Origin: Bacteroidales bacterium UBA1745
GTDB lineage: Bacteria > Bacteroidota > Bacteroidia > Bacteroidales > UBA932
DNA length: 54,944 bases
NCBI GenBank assembly: GCA_002314885.1
Contig: DCHT01000060.1
Coordinates: 10,721 to 65,664 of the forward strand
Direction: 5' to 3'
The translations under genes were made by a program, and so were the position numbers. Position 1 is the first letter of the stretch. Each line of letters begins with the position of its first letter. The notes under the pieces were generated by a model. The model was not told the DNA's origin, ran no database searches, and was given only the letters and a program-made list of their open reading frames with translations. Shown piece by piece: positions 7,473 to 15,199 of the stretch.

Positions 7473-8312
7473 ATGACACCGGACATCCTTACCGAAGACA
7501 ATCCTTTTATTATCAAGGAATCCAGGCTTTCCGTAGCCTATGAGAAACCATTCATCCTCCAGGGAGGTGCAATTGCCCTTTGCGAAAAAGGCTCAGCAAC
7601 CTTGGTAATAAACGGAGTTCCCCACGAATTCATGCCGGGATACGAGATGCTGATCTTCACTGGAACCAGCCTTCTCATCCCAGAGCACAGCGACGATTTC
7701 AAGACCACTCTCTTCTACTGCAGCCAGGATATGCTCCTTATGGCTCACTGGAAGTTCGAGTCATTCTTCTTCAAGCACATCGCCGAGCATCCGGTCCACA
7801 GGCACAGCCGTGAGACCAGCACTGCCACCAAGGCCTGCTTCGATATGATCAGGACCACCTACGAGGAAGAGAACCGCTACAAGTGGATCATCGTTACCAA
7901 CCTGCTCAGGAACCTCCTGCTCAACGCATACGACAAGATTCAGCGCAACATCGACAAGCCGGAGAAGAGCCAGAGCAAGAACAGGAAGGAAGAACTTTAC
8001 GACAAGTTCATCGAGAAGGTGACCAAGCACTGTATCCACCATCACGACGTGGAGTACTATGCAGGCAGGCTCGACATCTCCCCTCGCTACCTGGGCACCA
8101 TCACCCGCGAAATCAACGGACAGTCCCCTAAGGACATCATCGATATGTACATCGTCCAGGAGATCAAGATTCTCCTCACATTCTCCGATATGACCCTGCA
8201 GCAGATCGCAGACCAGCTCAGGTTCCCGGACCAGTCCTACCTCGGACGCTATTTCAAGAGGCTTGCAGGCAAGTCTCTCCTCGAGTACAGGAAGTCAGGA
8301 ATGACGATGTAA
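7473..8312 (+). CDS. AraC-family transcriptional regulator
   Basis: A 279-residue regulator. Residues 1-150 form a cupin-like sensing domain (for example GGAIALCEKGSATLVINGVPHEF). The C-terminal 100 residues are the AraC double helix-turn-helix, with VEYYAGRLDISPRYLGTITRE as the first and MTLQQIADQLRFPDQSYLGRYFKR as the second recognition region. The ligand and targets are not known. ATG 7473 is preferred because the promoter covers the upstream TTG. It converges with the FeoB-like gene, with only two bases between their stops, so the transcripts must overlap or interfere. This arrangement is suggestive but not proof of a regulatory link. Confidence 0.9.
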   Translation: MTPDILTEDNPFIIKESRLSVAYEKPFILQGGAIALCEKGSATLVINGVPHEFMPGYEMLIFTGTSLLIPEHSDDFKTTLFYCSQDMLLMAHWKFESFFFKHIAEHPVHRHSRETSTATKACFDMIRTTYEEENRYKWIIVTNLLRNLLLNAYDKIQRNIDKPEKSQSKNRKEELYDKFIEKVTKHCIHHHDVEYYAGRLDISPRYLGTITREINGQSPKDIIDMYIVQEIKILLTFSDMTLQQIADQLRFPDQSYLGRYFKRLAGKSLLEYRKSGMTM

Positions 8313-8314
8313 TT

Positions 8315-10294
8315 CTAGAACAGGCTGATCAGCCTGAAGGCCAGGAAGGCAACTACCCAGGCCAGAACAAGCGAATTGACAACTGTGAAGGCGGCCCAAC
8401 GGCCGCCTATTTCGCGCCTTAGGGTGGCCACTGTCGCAATGCAAGGGAAATAGAGCAGCACGAAGAGCATAAAGGCCCAGCTGGAAGCCGGCGTGAACAC
8501 CTTCTCCTCGCGCAGTACATCCGCAAGACCCTTCTCGCCGGCCTCGTCAGGATCGGCGTGATAGAGTATGCCCATAGTGCTGACTATGGCCTCCTTGGCA
8601 GGAAGGCCGGTGAGCAGGCTTACATTCATCTTCCAATCGAAGCCCAGAGGCGCCATCACAGGCGAAATGCCCTTGCCTACCATTGCCAGGCAGGACTCCT
8701 CCGGATTCTCGCCCCTGTTCGTCCTGTCGGCAGGGAAATACTCAAGCGCCCAGATGATTACCGAGGCGGCAAGGATGACTGTCGAAATCTTCTTGAGATA
8801 GTCGGAAACCCTCTCCCAGATATGCATACCAGTGTTCCTCCAGGTCGGACGACGGAAAGGGGGCAGCACAGACACATAGTCCTCGTCACTCTTGCGGAAC
8901 CACTTGGTGTGCTTCATAACGAAGGCGAAGATTATGGACAGACAGATGCCGAAGGCGTAAATCGCCATCATAACGAGTGCCTTATACTTGGAGAAGAACG
9001 CAGACACGAAGAGCATATAGACCGGCAGCCTGGCCGAGCAGCTCATAAACGGAATCATCAGCATCGTGAGAGTACGGTCCTTCTTATTCTCTATGCTCTT
9101 GGCAGCCATTATCGCCGGCACATTGCATCCGAAGCCTATGAGCATAGGCACGAACGAACGGCCGTGAAGGCCCACAAGGTGCATTATCTTGTCCATAATG
9201 AAGGCAGCTCGGGACATATAGCCGGAGTCCTCAAGCAGGGACAGGAAGAAGAACATTATCACGATGTTCGGCAGGAACGAAAGCACCGCACCGACGCCTT
9301 GGATCACACCGTCGACCAGCAGGCTCGTGAACCAACCGTGACTCATCACCGAACTCAGCCAGGAGCAGAGCCAGTTCACCCCCGCCTCGATCCAGGCCTG
9401 AGGGTAGGCTCCCAAAGCGAAGGTCGCCTGGAACACGCCGAAGAGTATGAGTATCATCAGCGGGAAGCCCAGCCACTTGCTGGTGAGCAGGGCATCGACC
9501 TTCTGCGCGAGAGTGTGGTCGGAATTGTCGTGGCCGTGGACCAATGTCTCCTGGAGGGCACCCGCAACGAAGCCTCGCCTGGCCTTGGCCACAAGCACCT
9601 CAGACTGCTCGGAGAATTCCTTCTCGAGGGCATCGTGACTGCGATGGGCCACTGACAGCACCTCCTCCGCATTAGGCAGGCTGTTGATATAAGGAAGAAT
9701 ATAGTCCTGATGTTCGAGCAGGCGCACCGCGAGATAGCGCTCGGAGAAATGCTGCCAATGATGGGTGTGCCCCTTGTGGATGACCTCGGAAATCTCTGCG
9801 ATGGACTCTTCCACATCCTGTCCGTAAGGGACATTCACTGAAGACTCCATCGGAGACTGATAGACCTCGGCAATCTTGCCAAGTATGGCCATACGGCCCA
9901 GGTCGCTGCCGTAGTCGGCCGTGAGCACAGGCATACCGAGCATCACGGAGAGCTGCTTCACGTCCACGGAATGGCCCGTCGCAAGCAGACGGTCATAGTT
10001 CTGGATGGCCATAATGACCTTGAGTTCCATATCTATGAGCTTCGTGACAGGGTATAAGGTATCCTCCAGACGCGTCGCGTCCACGAGGTTGAGTACTATA
10101 TCGGGAGAAGTGTCCAGAATCGCGGAAATCTCCGGCAGGACAATGAGACGGACTGAATATCCGTTGAATACAAAACTTTCGCTGGCAAGATCGATGTCAA
10201 CGCCTACCACGGCTACTTTGATGCACTTCGCATCACCCTTTGATGCCATCATTGGGCAGCTGTGGCAGTTTCCATTACAAGAAAAACTGTTCAT
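8315..10294 (-). CDS. feoB: FeoB-like ferrous iron transporter with degenerate G domain
   Basis: A 659-residue inner-membrane protein. The C-terminal two thirds carry the FeoB permease signature, with both Cys-containing gate motifs (GFGCNVPAIMAAKSIENKKDR and PFMSCSARLPVYMLF). The N-terminal region still aligns to the FeoB GTPase fold (VAVVG, then SPDIVLNLVDATRLEDTLYP) but the nucleotide motifs are gone: no GxxxxGKS P-loop after VAVVG, DxPG replaced by VLPEI, and NxxD replaced by QNYD. The segment between G1 and G3 is also shortened. Residues 1-24 add a cysteine cluster (Cys6-x3-Cys10-x2-Cys13, Cys24), a possible metal site. ATG 10294 is chosen; an extension to 10378 would read into the tRNA gene. 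No FeoA is adjacent. Transport activity is inferred. Confidence 0.88.
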   Translation of the reverse strand: MNSFSCNGNCHSCPMMASKGDAKCIKVAVVGVDIDLASESFVFNGYSVRLIVLPEISAILDTSPDIVLNLVDATRLEDTLYPVTKLIDMELKVIMAIQNYDRLLATGHSVDVKQLSVMLGMPVLTADYGSDLGRMAILGKIAEVYQSPMESSVNVPYGQDVEESIAEISEVIHKGHTHHWQHFSERYLAVRLLEHQDYILPYINSLPNAEEVLSVAHRSHDALEKEFSEQSEVLVAKARRGFVAGALQETLVHGHDNSDHTLAQKVDALLTSKWLGFPLMILILFGVFQATFALGAYPQAWIEAGVNWLCSWLSSVMSHGWFTSLLVDGVIQGVGAVLSFLPNIVIMFFFLSLLEDSGYMSRAAFIMDKIMHLVGLHGRSFVPMLIGFGCNVPAIMAAKSIENKKDRTLTMLMIPFMSCSARLPVYMLFVSAFFSKYKALVMMAIYAFGICLSIIFAFVMKHTKWFRKSDEDYVSVLPPFRRPTWRNTGMHIWERVSDYLKKISTVILAASVIIWALEYFPADRTNRGENPEESCLAMVGKGISPVMAPLGFDWKMNVSLLTGLPAKEAIVSTMGILYHADPDEAGEKGLADVLREEKVFTPASSWAFMLFVLLYFPCIATVATLRREIGGRWAAFTVVNSLVLAWVVAFLAFRLISLF

Positions 10295-10307
10295 AACCAC
10301 TGGGTAA

Positions 10308-10349
10308 TAAAAAAAGTCAGAAAGACCCTTGTTTGGTTCATTCTGACTT
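10308..10349 (-). terminator. Terminator between tRNA-Leu and feoB
   Basis: AAGTCAGAA (10314-10322) and TTCTGACTT (10341-10349) form a perfect 9-bp stem. On the minus strand the product is followed by a T-rich tract (10315-10308). It lies three bases after the tRNA and 14 bases before the feoB ATG, so feoB is either expressed by readthrough or controlled at this hairpin. Confidence 0.7.
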
Positions 10350-10351
10350 AG

Positions 10352-10434
10352 TGCGGAAGGCGAGACTCGAACTCGCACAGGAAAACTCCCACTACCCCCT
10401 CAAAGTAGCGCGTCTACCATTTCGCCACTTCCGC
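10352..10434 (-). tRNA. tRNA-Leu (GAG)
   Basis: The minus strand folds into a class II tRNA. Acceptor arms GCGGAAG and CTTCCGC pair over 7 bp, the T arm is GCGAG-TTCGAGT-CTCGC, and the anticodon stem CTACT/GGTAG encloses the loop TTGAGGG, giving anticodon GAG (Leu, codons CUC and CUU). The long variable arm (about TGGGAGTTTTCCTGT) is typical of tRNA-Leu. The discriminator base is A and CCA is not encoded. Confidence 0.95.
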
Positions 10435-10448
10435 GTGATTTGGGACTG

Positions 10449-10479
10449 CAAATATACGCTGAATTTCTAAAAGTGCAAA
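10449..10479 (-). promoter_or_regulatory. Promoter of tRNA-Leu
   Basis: Minus-strand TTTG (10479-10476), a 19-base spacer and TATATTTG (10456-10449): an exact Bacteroides -33/-7 match. The transcript should start about 10 bases before the mature tRNA 5' end. Confidence 0.75.
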
Positions 10480-10495
10480 CTTTTTTTTGAGAAAT

Positions 10496-11014
10496 TTAAA
10501 GCAATCCATCGGGCAATTCCATATATATCTCCTGTTTTCGCTCATCGACAGCAATTATCAAGTCCTCGTGAAGAGGGATGATTGCACCCGTGGAGAGCTC
10601 CAGGCAAGGATTTGCAGGTATATCGATGAAATCAGAGACGGAACCCACGAGGACACTCTTCCTCTTCGAACCGCCCTTGCAGTCGTAGAGCGTCCAGCCC
10701 ACGAGGTAGGAAAAATCATCCTCCTCGAGTTCCATATCCTCGCTCTCGCGGACATAGACTGCCTGGCCGACTATCTCCTCGGCATCCTCCCCGCTCTCAA
10801 TGTCGTTGAGGTGGACGAGGGCCTTCGTGGAACCACGACGGACCAGGGACTGGATAAAAAAGGGAACCGGCAGTCCATCGAAATAGATGAACACCGGTTC
10901 CGTAGAATTGAGTTCCTCAGGATCTACGGTGAGAAAGCTCATTACAAGCTCCCCGTCCGTACCGTTGGACTTGAGAATCTTGGCGATCTGAATCAGATTA
11001 CCAGTCTCGGCCAT
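10496..11014 (-). CDS. rimM: Ribosome maturation factor RimM
   Basis: A 172-residue cytoplasmic protein that binds S19 and helps mature the 3' head domain of the 30S subunit. The N-terminal RimM barrel begins NLIQIAKILKSNGTDGELVMSF, in which the usual GxxGxxGELxV pattern is recognisable, and the C-terminal PRC-barrel follows from about residue 95 (LVGWTLYDC...). It lies six bases downstream of rpsP, the classic rpsP-rimM pairing. Other family assignments are unlikely given the neighbour. Confidence 0.9.
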   Translation of the reverse strand: MAETGNLIQIAKILKSNGTDGELVMSFLTVDPEELNSTEPVFIYFDGLPVPFFIQSLVRRGSTKALVHLNDIESGEDAEEIVGQAVYVRESEDMELEEDDFSYLVGWTLYDCKGGSKRKSVLVGSVSDFIDIPANPCLELSTGAIIPLHEDLIIAVDERKQEIYMELPDGLL

Positions 11015-11020
11015 AGAAAA

Positions 11021-11554
11021 CTATGCCTCAACGTTCTCTGCTGGAGCCTCTTCTGCAGCAGCTTCCTCAGCGGCAGCCTTTGCAGCAGCCTCTGCCTCAG
11101 CCTTCTTGGCAGCAAGAGCCTCAGCCCTTTCCTGATTTACCTTAGCCTCAGCCTCTACTGCAGCCTTTGCCTTAGCAGCAGCGTCCTTTGACAGACCTGC
11201 CTTCTTGGCATCGATCTTAGAGTCCCTCTGAGCCTTCCAAGCCTCGAACTTAGCATCAGCCTGCTCCTGGGTGAGAGCGCCCTTAGCGACGCCGCCCTGG
11301 AGGTGCTTGCGGAGGAGTACACCCTCGTAAGAGAGGATCCTGCGAGCTACGAGTGAAGGTTCTGCACCAACGTTGAGCCAAGCAAGAGCGCGATCGTTGT
11401 TGAGAACGATGGTTGCAGGGTTGGTGTTAGGGTTGTAAGAGCCGAGCTGCTCGATGTAACGACCATCGCGAGGTGCGCGAGAGTCAGCCACTACAATGTG
11501 GAAGAATGCGAAATTCTTCTTACCGTGGCGCTGGAGACGAATTTTAACAGCCAT
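11021..11554 (-). CDS. rpsP: 30S ribosomal protein S16 with extended tail
   Basis: Residues 1-85 are the standard S16 core (MAVKIRLQRHGKKNFAFFHI, then DSRAPRDGRYIEQLGSYNP). Unlike the short 80-90 residue proteobacterial form, a further 90 residues follow, first charged (EQADAKFEAWKAQRDSKIDAKK) and then a long Ala/Glu/Lys helix ending in acidic residues. Extended S16 proteins are known in Bacteroidota; the role of the tail is unknown. Its composition resembles that of the lipoprotein at 5780-6052. The gene is the first of the rpsP-rimM operon, with its own promoter and a leader hairpin. Confidence 0.96.
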   Translation of the reverse strand: MAVKIRLQRHGKKNFAFFHIVVADSRAPRDGRYIEQLGSYNPNTNPATIVLNNDRALAWLNVGAEPSLVARRILSYEGVLLRKHLQGGVAKGALTQEQADAKFEAWKAQRDSKIDAKKAGLSKDAAAKAKAAVEAEAKVNQERAEALAAKKAEAEAAAKAAAEEAAAEEAPAENVEA

Positions 11555-11593
11555 TGTTAATCTGTTTTAATGTGTTAATTTATAATACCTTGT

Positions 11594-11612
11594 CTTTCCT
11601 TCCCGAGGAAAG
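11594..11612 (-). promoter_or_regulatory. Stem-loop in the rpsP leader
   Basis: CTTTCCT (11594-11600) and AGGAAAG (11606-11612) form a perfect 7-bp stem with a 5-base loop inside the roughly 60-base 5' leader. It is not followed by a T tract, so it is not a terminator. A role in ribosomal protein feedback is possible but unproven. Confidence 0.45.
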
Positions 11613-11616
11613 CGTG

Positions 11617-11624
11617 CAAAAATA
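11617..11624 (-). promoter_or_regulatory. -7 element of rpsP-rimM
   Basis: Minus-strand TATTTTTG lies 62 bases before the rpsP ATG, just downstream of the stop of the DUF4465 lipoprotein gene. Confidence 0.5.
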
Positions 11625-11639
11625 GAAATAATATTTCAA

Positions 11640-12398
11640 TTATTCACTGCTGCCGATGGAATATTTGCCGAGAATGTTGTCGAGGCAGACATATCGAGGG
11701 GCGTCTTCCCTATTGGAAGTGACCTCAACCTTCATATATTCCATATTGCCCATAGCAGAAAGATCCACCTTGGTCCACTCGGTGACTACCTTCTTCTGAG
11801 AGTCCCTGAAATCCACGAGATACAACTCCACAGGCTCGTAGAACTTCTCTTTCAGGTAGGTAGTGAAGCTTACCTTCAGCCAGTCGCCGTCGTTGTATGC
11901 GAAGTTAGGGTTGGCATCCATAGCGCTCGCAACGTTCTCGATGGTGTTGTTGACTTCAACTGAACTGATGGCACAGGCTCCGACCTGGGCATAGATGTAG
12001 TTGAACGCGCAGACAGGCACCTTGAGAGTGTCGGAGTCATCCCTGTAGATGACGTAATAGTTCGAATAGGCAACGCTCTCCTTGTCAGCCGGATTTCCCC
12101 ACACGGTCATATGAGGCAGCGGAGTGGTCCTGGTGAAGAGAGTGGTGTCAGCCAGCCTGGCTATTGCAGTACCGCCGACGAACTGCGGGTCCACGTCATC
12201 GGTGATGATATTGTAAAAATAGATCGGGCCCACGCAGAAAGGCCTGACACAGATTTCCTGGTCTGCGCTGTCAAAGCCTCCGAGATCGCGGAAATTGTCA
12301 AACACTATCTCGAGCTGGGAACTCGCATAATACTTCGAGTTGTCCAGGCAGGAAGTAAGCATCATTGCCGCCATCGCGGCGAGTAAAATCTTCTTCAT
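11640..12398 (-). CDS. DUF4465-type lipoprotein
   Basis: A predicted lipoprotein of 252 residues from ATG 12398 (MKKILLAAMAAMMLTSC, lipobox LTSC); ATG 12407 is three codons upstream and also possible. The C-terminal half follows the DUF4465 pattern: DGDWLKVSFTTYL, then VELYLVDFRDSQKK, then WTKVDLSAMGN and finally YVCLDNI. In Bacteroides this domain occurs in secreted or surface lipoproteins and is probably a beta-sandwich related to carbohydrate-binding folds; its ligand is not known. It starts 14 bases after the dapF stop (5 bases if ATG 12407 is used) on the same strand, so it appears to be the last gene of the lysine/DAP operon, an unexpected partner. Confidence 0.75.
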   Translation of the reverse strand: MKKILLAAMAAMMLTSCLDNSKYYASSQLEIVFDNFRDLGGFDSADQEICVRPFCVGPIYFYNIITDDVDPQFVGGTAIARLADTTLFTRTTPLPHMTVWGNPADKESVAYSNYYVIYRDDSDTLKVPVCAFNYIYAQVGACAISSVEVNNTIENVASAMDANPNFAYNDGDWLKVSFTTYLKEKFYEPVELYLVDFRDSQKKVVTEWTKVDLSAMGNMEYMKVEVTSNREDAPRYVCLDNILGKYSIGSSE

Positions 12399-12412
12399 CG
12401 TATACATATATA

Positions 12413-13255
12413 TTATATATCAAACTCACAGACCTGCTCTGCCGGACCTGTGAGATGCACGTCGCTTGCAAGCCATCCGTCAGCACCCTCGTTGAAATCC
12501 ACAGCCAGGTCATCCCTGCGGGCGCGCACTGCATAGTTCCAGTTGCGCACGCCGCCGAGCTTCAGGGTCACCGCAGGAGCTGCCTGGGCCACGAAAGAAG
12601 CCAGCGCCGATGCAACAATACCCGTGCCACAGGCCTGGGTTTCACACTCGCATCCCTTCTCGAATGTGCGGACCTTGATACCGTCAGCTGTAGGCTGCAC
12701 GAAATTGACGTTAGTGCCCTCCGGAGCAAAGGCCGGATGACGGCGGATGCGGGCTCCGAGAGTCTCGACGTCCACGGCCTCGACATCCTTCACGAAGGTC
12801 ACGAAATGACGTGTGCCGGTGTTGAGGAACCAGCCCTCGACGCCGTCTATGCCATCCAGATACCTGTAAGGAGTCGCTCCCTTGACGTCAATCATCCTGA
12901 TGGTGACTGTCTTGAGGGCTCCGTTCTTTTCGGTGACTACGCCGGTGTGCTCGCCATCTGCCGCAATGAAACGGTAGGTGGAGCCGTCGGATGGCACCAC
13001 ACCGAGGAAATCGGCAAATGCCACAATGCAGCGGCCACCGTTGCCGCACATCATTCCTCCGGAGCCGTCGGAATTGAAATAGTGCATACGGAAGTCGTAG
13101 CCGGCTTCGTTCTCGAGTATCATCAGACCGTCTGTGGAATGCTCACCGCAGAGTTCCGAAATGCGCTGGGCCTCCTTGAGGGCTGAGCAGTCCTCGGTCC
13201 TGCCGTCCACTACCACGAAGGTGTTGCCGGCGCCGCTGTACTTGTATGCTTTCAT
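12413..13255 (-). CDS. dapF: Diaminopimelate epimerase
   Basis: A 280-residue PLP-independent racemase that converts LL-DAP to meso-DAP for peptidoglycan and lysine. Both catalytic cysteines are present: Cys70 in MMCGNGGRC and Cys209 in ETQACGTG. The N-terminal AYKYSGAGNTFVVVDGR matches the family. Its ATG overlaps the stop of the aminotransferase gene by the ATGA pattern, which implies translational coupling. Length is standard. Confidence 0.95.
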   Translation of the reverse strand: MKAYKYSGAGNTFVVVDGRTEDCSALKEAQRISELCGEHSTDGLMILENEAGYDFRMHYFNSDGSGGMMCGNGGRCIVAFADFLGVVPSDGSTYRFIAADGEHTGVVTEKNGALKTVTIRMIDVKGATPYRYLDGIDGVEGWFLNTGTRHFVTFVKDVEAVDVETLGARIRRHPAFAPEGTNVNFVQPTADGIKVRTFEKGCECETQACGTGIVASALASFVAQAAPAVTLKLGGVRNWNYAVRARRDDLAVDFNEGADGWLASDVHLTGPAEQVCEFDI

Positions 13256-14424
13256 AGTTTCTCCAATTCTTTACGGATGAGGCCTGAGAGTATCTGCACC
13301 CCCTCTTCCATCCTTTCGGTGGCGAGGAAGGAGAAGTTCATTCTCATTGTGTTGAGTCCGCTTCCGTCCACGTGGAAGAAGGAGCCGGCCACGTAGGCAA
13401 CTCCGGCATCCAGGGCCGTGTCGTAGAACTTGACGCTGTCAAAACCCTCCGGCATTGTCAGGAAGAGGAAGAGTCCACCCTCAGGATGCGTCCAGCTGAC
13501 GCCTTCAGGCATATATTTTTCCAGGAGGGAGAGGAGATGGTCCCTCTTGCCTCGATAGAGTTCTATGCTTTTCACGAGGTTGGCGTCGAGCCTTCCGGTG
13601 GAGAGGAACTCGGCGGCCATATACTGGTCGAACATAGGAGGGCAGAGGTCCAGGGACTGCTTGCAGACATAGATGCAGTCCAGCAGTGCAGGGTTGCCCA
13701 GTATCCATCCCAGACGGAAACCCGGGGCGAATATCTTGGAGAAGGAGCCCAGGTGGAGAGTGCGCTCAGGCGCGAGGCTGTAAATGGTCTGCACCGGCTC
13801 GCCTTCGTAGCGGAGCTCGCGGTAAGGGCTGTCCTCTACGATGAGGAAGTCGTATTTCTCCGCGAGGGCCACGAGGACCTTGCGCTCTTCCAGGCTCATT
13901 GTCTCGCCTGACGGATTCTGGAAATCCGGGATGATATAGTAGAATTTTATCTTCTTGCCTTCTGCGAGAATGGCCTCGATGGCGGCTTCAGGAGCCTCGG
14001 TCACTTTCACGGCACGCACGTCGGCGCGATATGACTTGAATGACTGCAGCGCCCCGAGATAGGTCGGATTGGAGGTCAGGACCACATCGCCCGGATCCAC
14101 GAGCACACGGGTGCACACGTCTATGCCCTGCTGGGAAGACGTGGTAATCTGGACGCGTTCGATGGCCACTCCATAGCGCTCGGAAACGGCCTGACGCAGT
14201 TCGGGCACGCCCTGGGTGGCTCCGTACTGAAAGGCCTTTGCGCCGTATTTGTCAATCACCTCGGAGGAGAGGGCACGTATGTCTTCCATAGGGAAGGTGG
14301 AAGCGTGCGGATAGCCTCCCGCGAAGGAGAATATCGCATTCAGGTCCACCCTCTTGAAGATCTCCCTGACGGGAGAGCGGAAGAAGTTGCCTACGTCCTC
14401 TGAGAATCTGTCCTTGTATTCCAT
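13252..14424 (-). CDS. PLP aminotransferase, ARO8/LysN-like; candidate succinyl-DAP aminotransferase
   Basis: A 390-residue fold-type I aminotransferase. The PLP lysine is Lys230 in GSFSKIFAPGFRLGW, and Asn170 (PDFQNPSG) and Tyr201 (EDSPYRELRY) line the cofactor site. It belongs to the subgroup related to 2-aminoadipate aminotransferase and the C-terminal domain of MocR regulators, not to classical DapC/ArgD. It lies between dapD and dapF, with a 3-base gap to dapD and an ATGA overlap with dapF. The pathway needs one aminotransferase at exactly this step, so N-succinyl-LL-DAP aminotransferase (dapC function) is the likely role. That is inference from position; a general amino-acid aminotransferase is the alternative. 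Confidence 0.85.
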   Translation of the reverse strand: MEYKDRFSEDVGNFFRSPVREIFKRVDLNAIFSFAGGYPHASTFPMEDIRALSSEVIDKYGAKAFQYGATQGVPELRQAVSERYGVAIERVQITTSSQQGIDVCTRVLVDPGDVVLTSNPTYLGALQSFKSYRADVRAVKVTEAPEAAIEAILAEGKKIKFYYIIPDFQNPSGETMSLEERKVLVALAEKYDFLIVEDSPYRELRYEGEPVQTIYSLAPERTLHLGSFSKIFAPGFRLGWILGNPALLDCIYVCKQSLDLCPPMFDQYMAAEFLSTGRLDANLVKSIELYRGKRDHLLSLLEKYMPEGVSWTHPEGGLFLFLTMPEGFDSVKFYDTALDAGVAYVAGSFFHVDGSGLNTMRMNFSFLATERMEEGVQILSGLIRKELEKL

Positions 14425-14427
14425 AGA

Positions 14428-15198
14428 CTAGCGGAGGATGTCTTCGAGTACGATTGAAGTGTCGGTCTTGTCATCCCTGTACTTCACGATGACAGGACAG
14501 TAGAGATGGATGCCGGCTTCCTTTCCCGCACCCTTGGTGACAGGCCTGGTTCCGGAAACGACCACTGCGCCCTCGGGCACGACGATCTGACCTTTCTCAT
14601 TCTTGCGTATCCACTCGCCCTTGACTGCGTCGAAGATAGGAGTCGAAGAGTTGATGATGACGCCGGTACCGATGACTGCATTCTCCTTTACGATGGTGCC
14701 TTCATAGATGCCGCAGTTGCCGCCGATGAACACATTGTCCTCGATGATGACAGGGAGTGCACCGACAGGCTCGAGCACGCCTCCGATCTGGGATGCTGCC
14801 GAGAGATGCACGTGCTTGCCGATCTGGGCACAGGAGCCTACGAGGGCGTGGGAGTCGATCATAGTGCCGGCATCCACGTATGCGCCCACGTTGACGTATG
14901 CAGGAGGCATCATAACCACAGACGGAGCCAGGAAGGCGCCGCGGCGGACTGAACTGCCACCCGGAACCACGCGTACGCCGTCCTCAGGAGCGAAGCGGCG
15001 GACAGGATAGGTGTCCTTGTCCACGAAGGAGAGGGCATCGCCGCCCATATCGGCAAGCTTGCCGAGGCGGAAGCCCATAAGTATCATTTCCTTTACCTCG
15101 GGATGTACTTCCCAGACGCCGTCCACCTTGTCGGCAACCCTGATGCGGCCGCTTTCAAGTTCGGCGCAGAATGCGTTGAATTTCTTGAGATCAGTCAT
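14428..15198 (-). CDS. dapD: Tetrahydrodipicolinate N-succinyltransferase
   Basis: A 256-residue left-handed beta-helix (hexapeptide-repeat) acyltransferase that uses succinyl-CoA to acylate tetrahydrodipicolinate. The central repeats run from about residue 85 (VVMMPPAYVNVGAYVDAGTMIDSHA...) to 185, with the family motifs SQIGGVLEP and VFIGGNCGIYEGTIV. It is close to the proteobacterial succinyl form, which agrees with the adjacent M20 desuccinylase gene. One base separates it from dapA. It places this organism in the succinylase branch, not the DapL or dehydrogenase branch. Confidence 0.94.
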   Translation of the reverse strand: MTDLKKFNAFCAELESGRIRVADKVDGVWEVHPEVKEMILMGFRLGKLADMGGDALSFVDKDTYPVRRFAPEDGVRVVPGGSSVRRGAFLAPSVVMMPPAYVNVGAYVDAGTMIDSHALVGSCAQIGKHVHLSAASQIGGVLEPVGALPVIIEDNVFIGGNCGIYEGTIVKENAVIGTGVIINSSTPIFDAVKGEWIRKNEKGQIVVPEGAVVVSGTRPVTKGAGKEAGIHLYCPVIVKYRDDKTDTSIVLEDILR

Positions 15199-15199
15199 A

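Noticed and set aside
8558..9655. Open frame of 365 codons opposite the FeoB-like gene
   Set aside because: Arg/His-rich, no recognisable motif, fully inside the sense gene.
8315..10294. Frameshift or assembly error as the cause of the missing FeoB GTPase motifs
   Set aside because: The region still aligns on both sides of each lost motif in one continuous frame, so substitution and shortening fit better than a frameshift.
10295..10378. N-terminal extension of feoB into the tRNA
   Set aside because: The frame crosses the terminator hairpin and the tRNA-Leu 3' end; ATG 10294 is reasonable.
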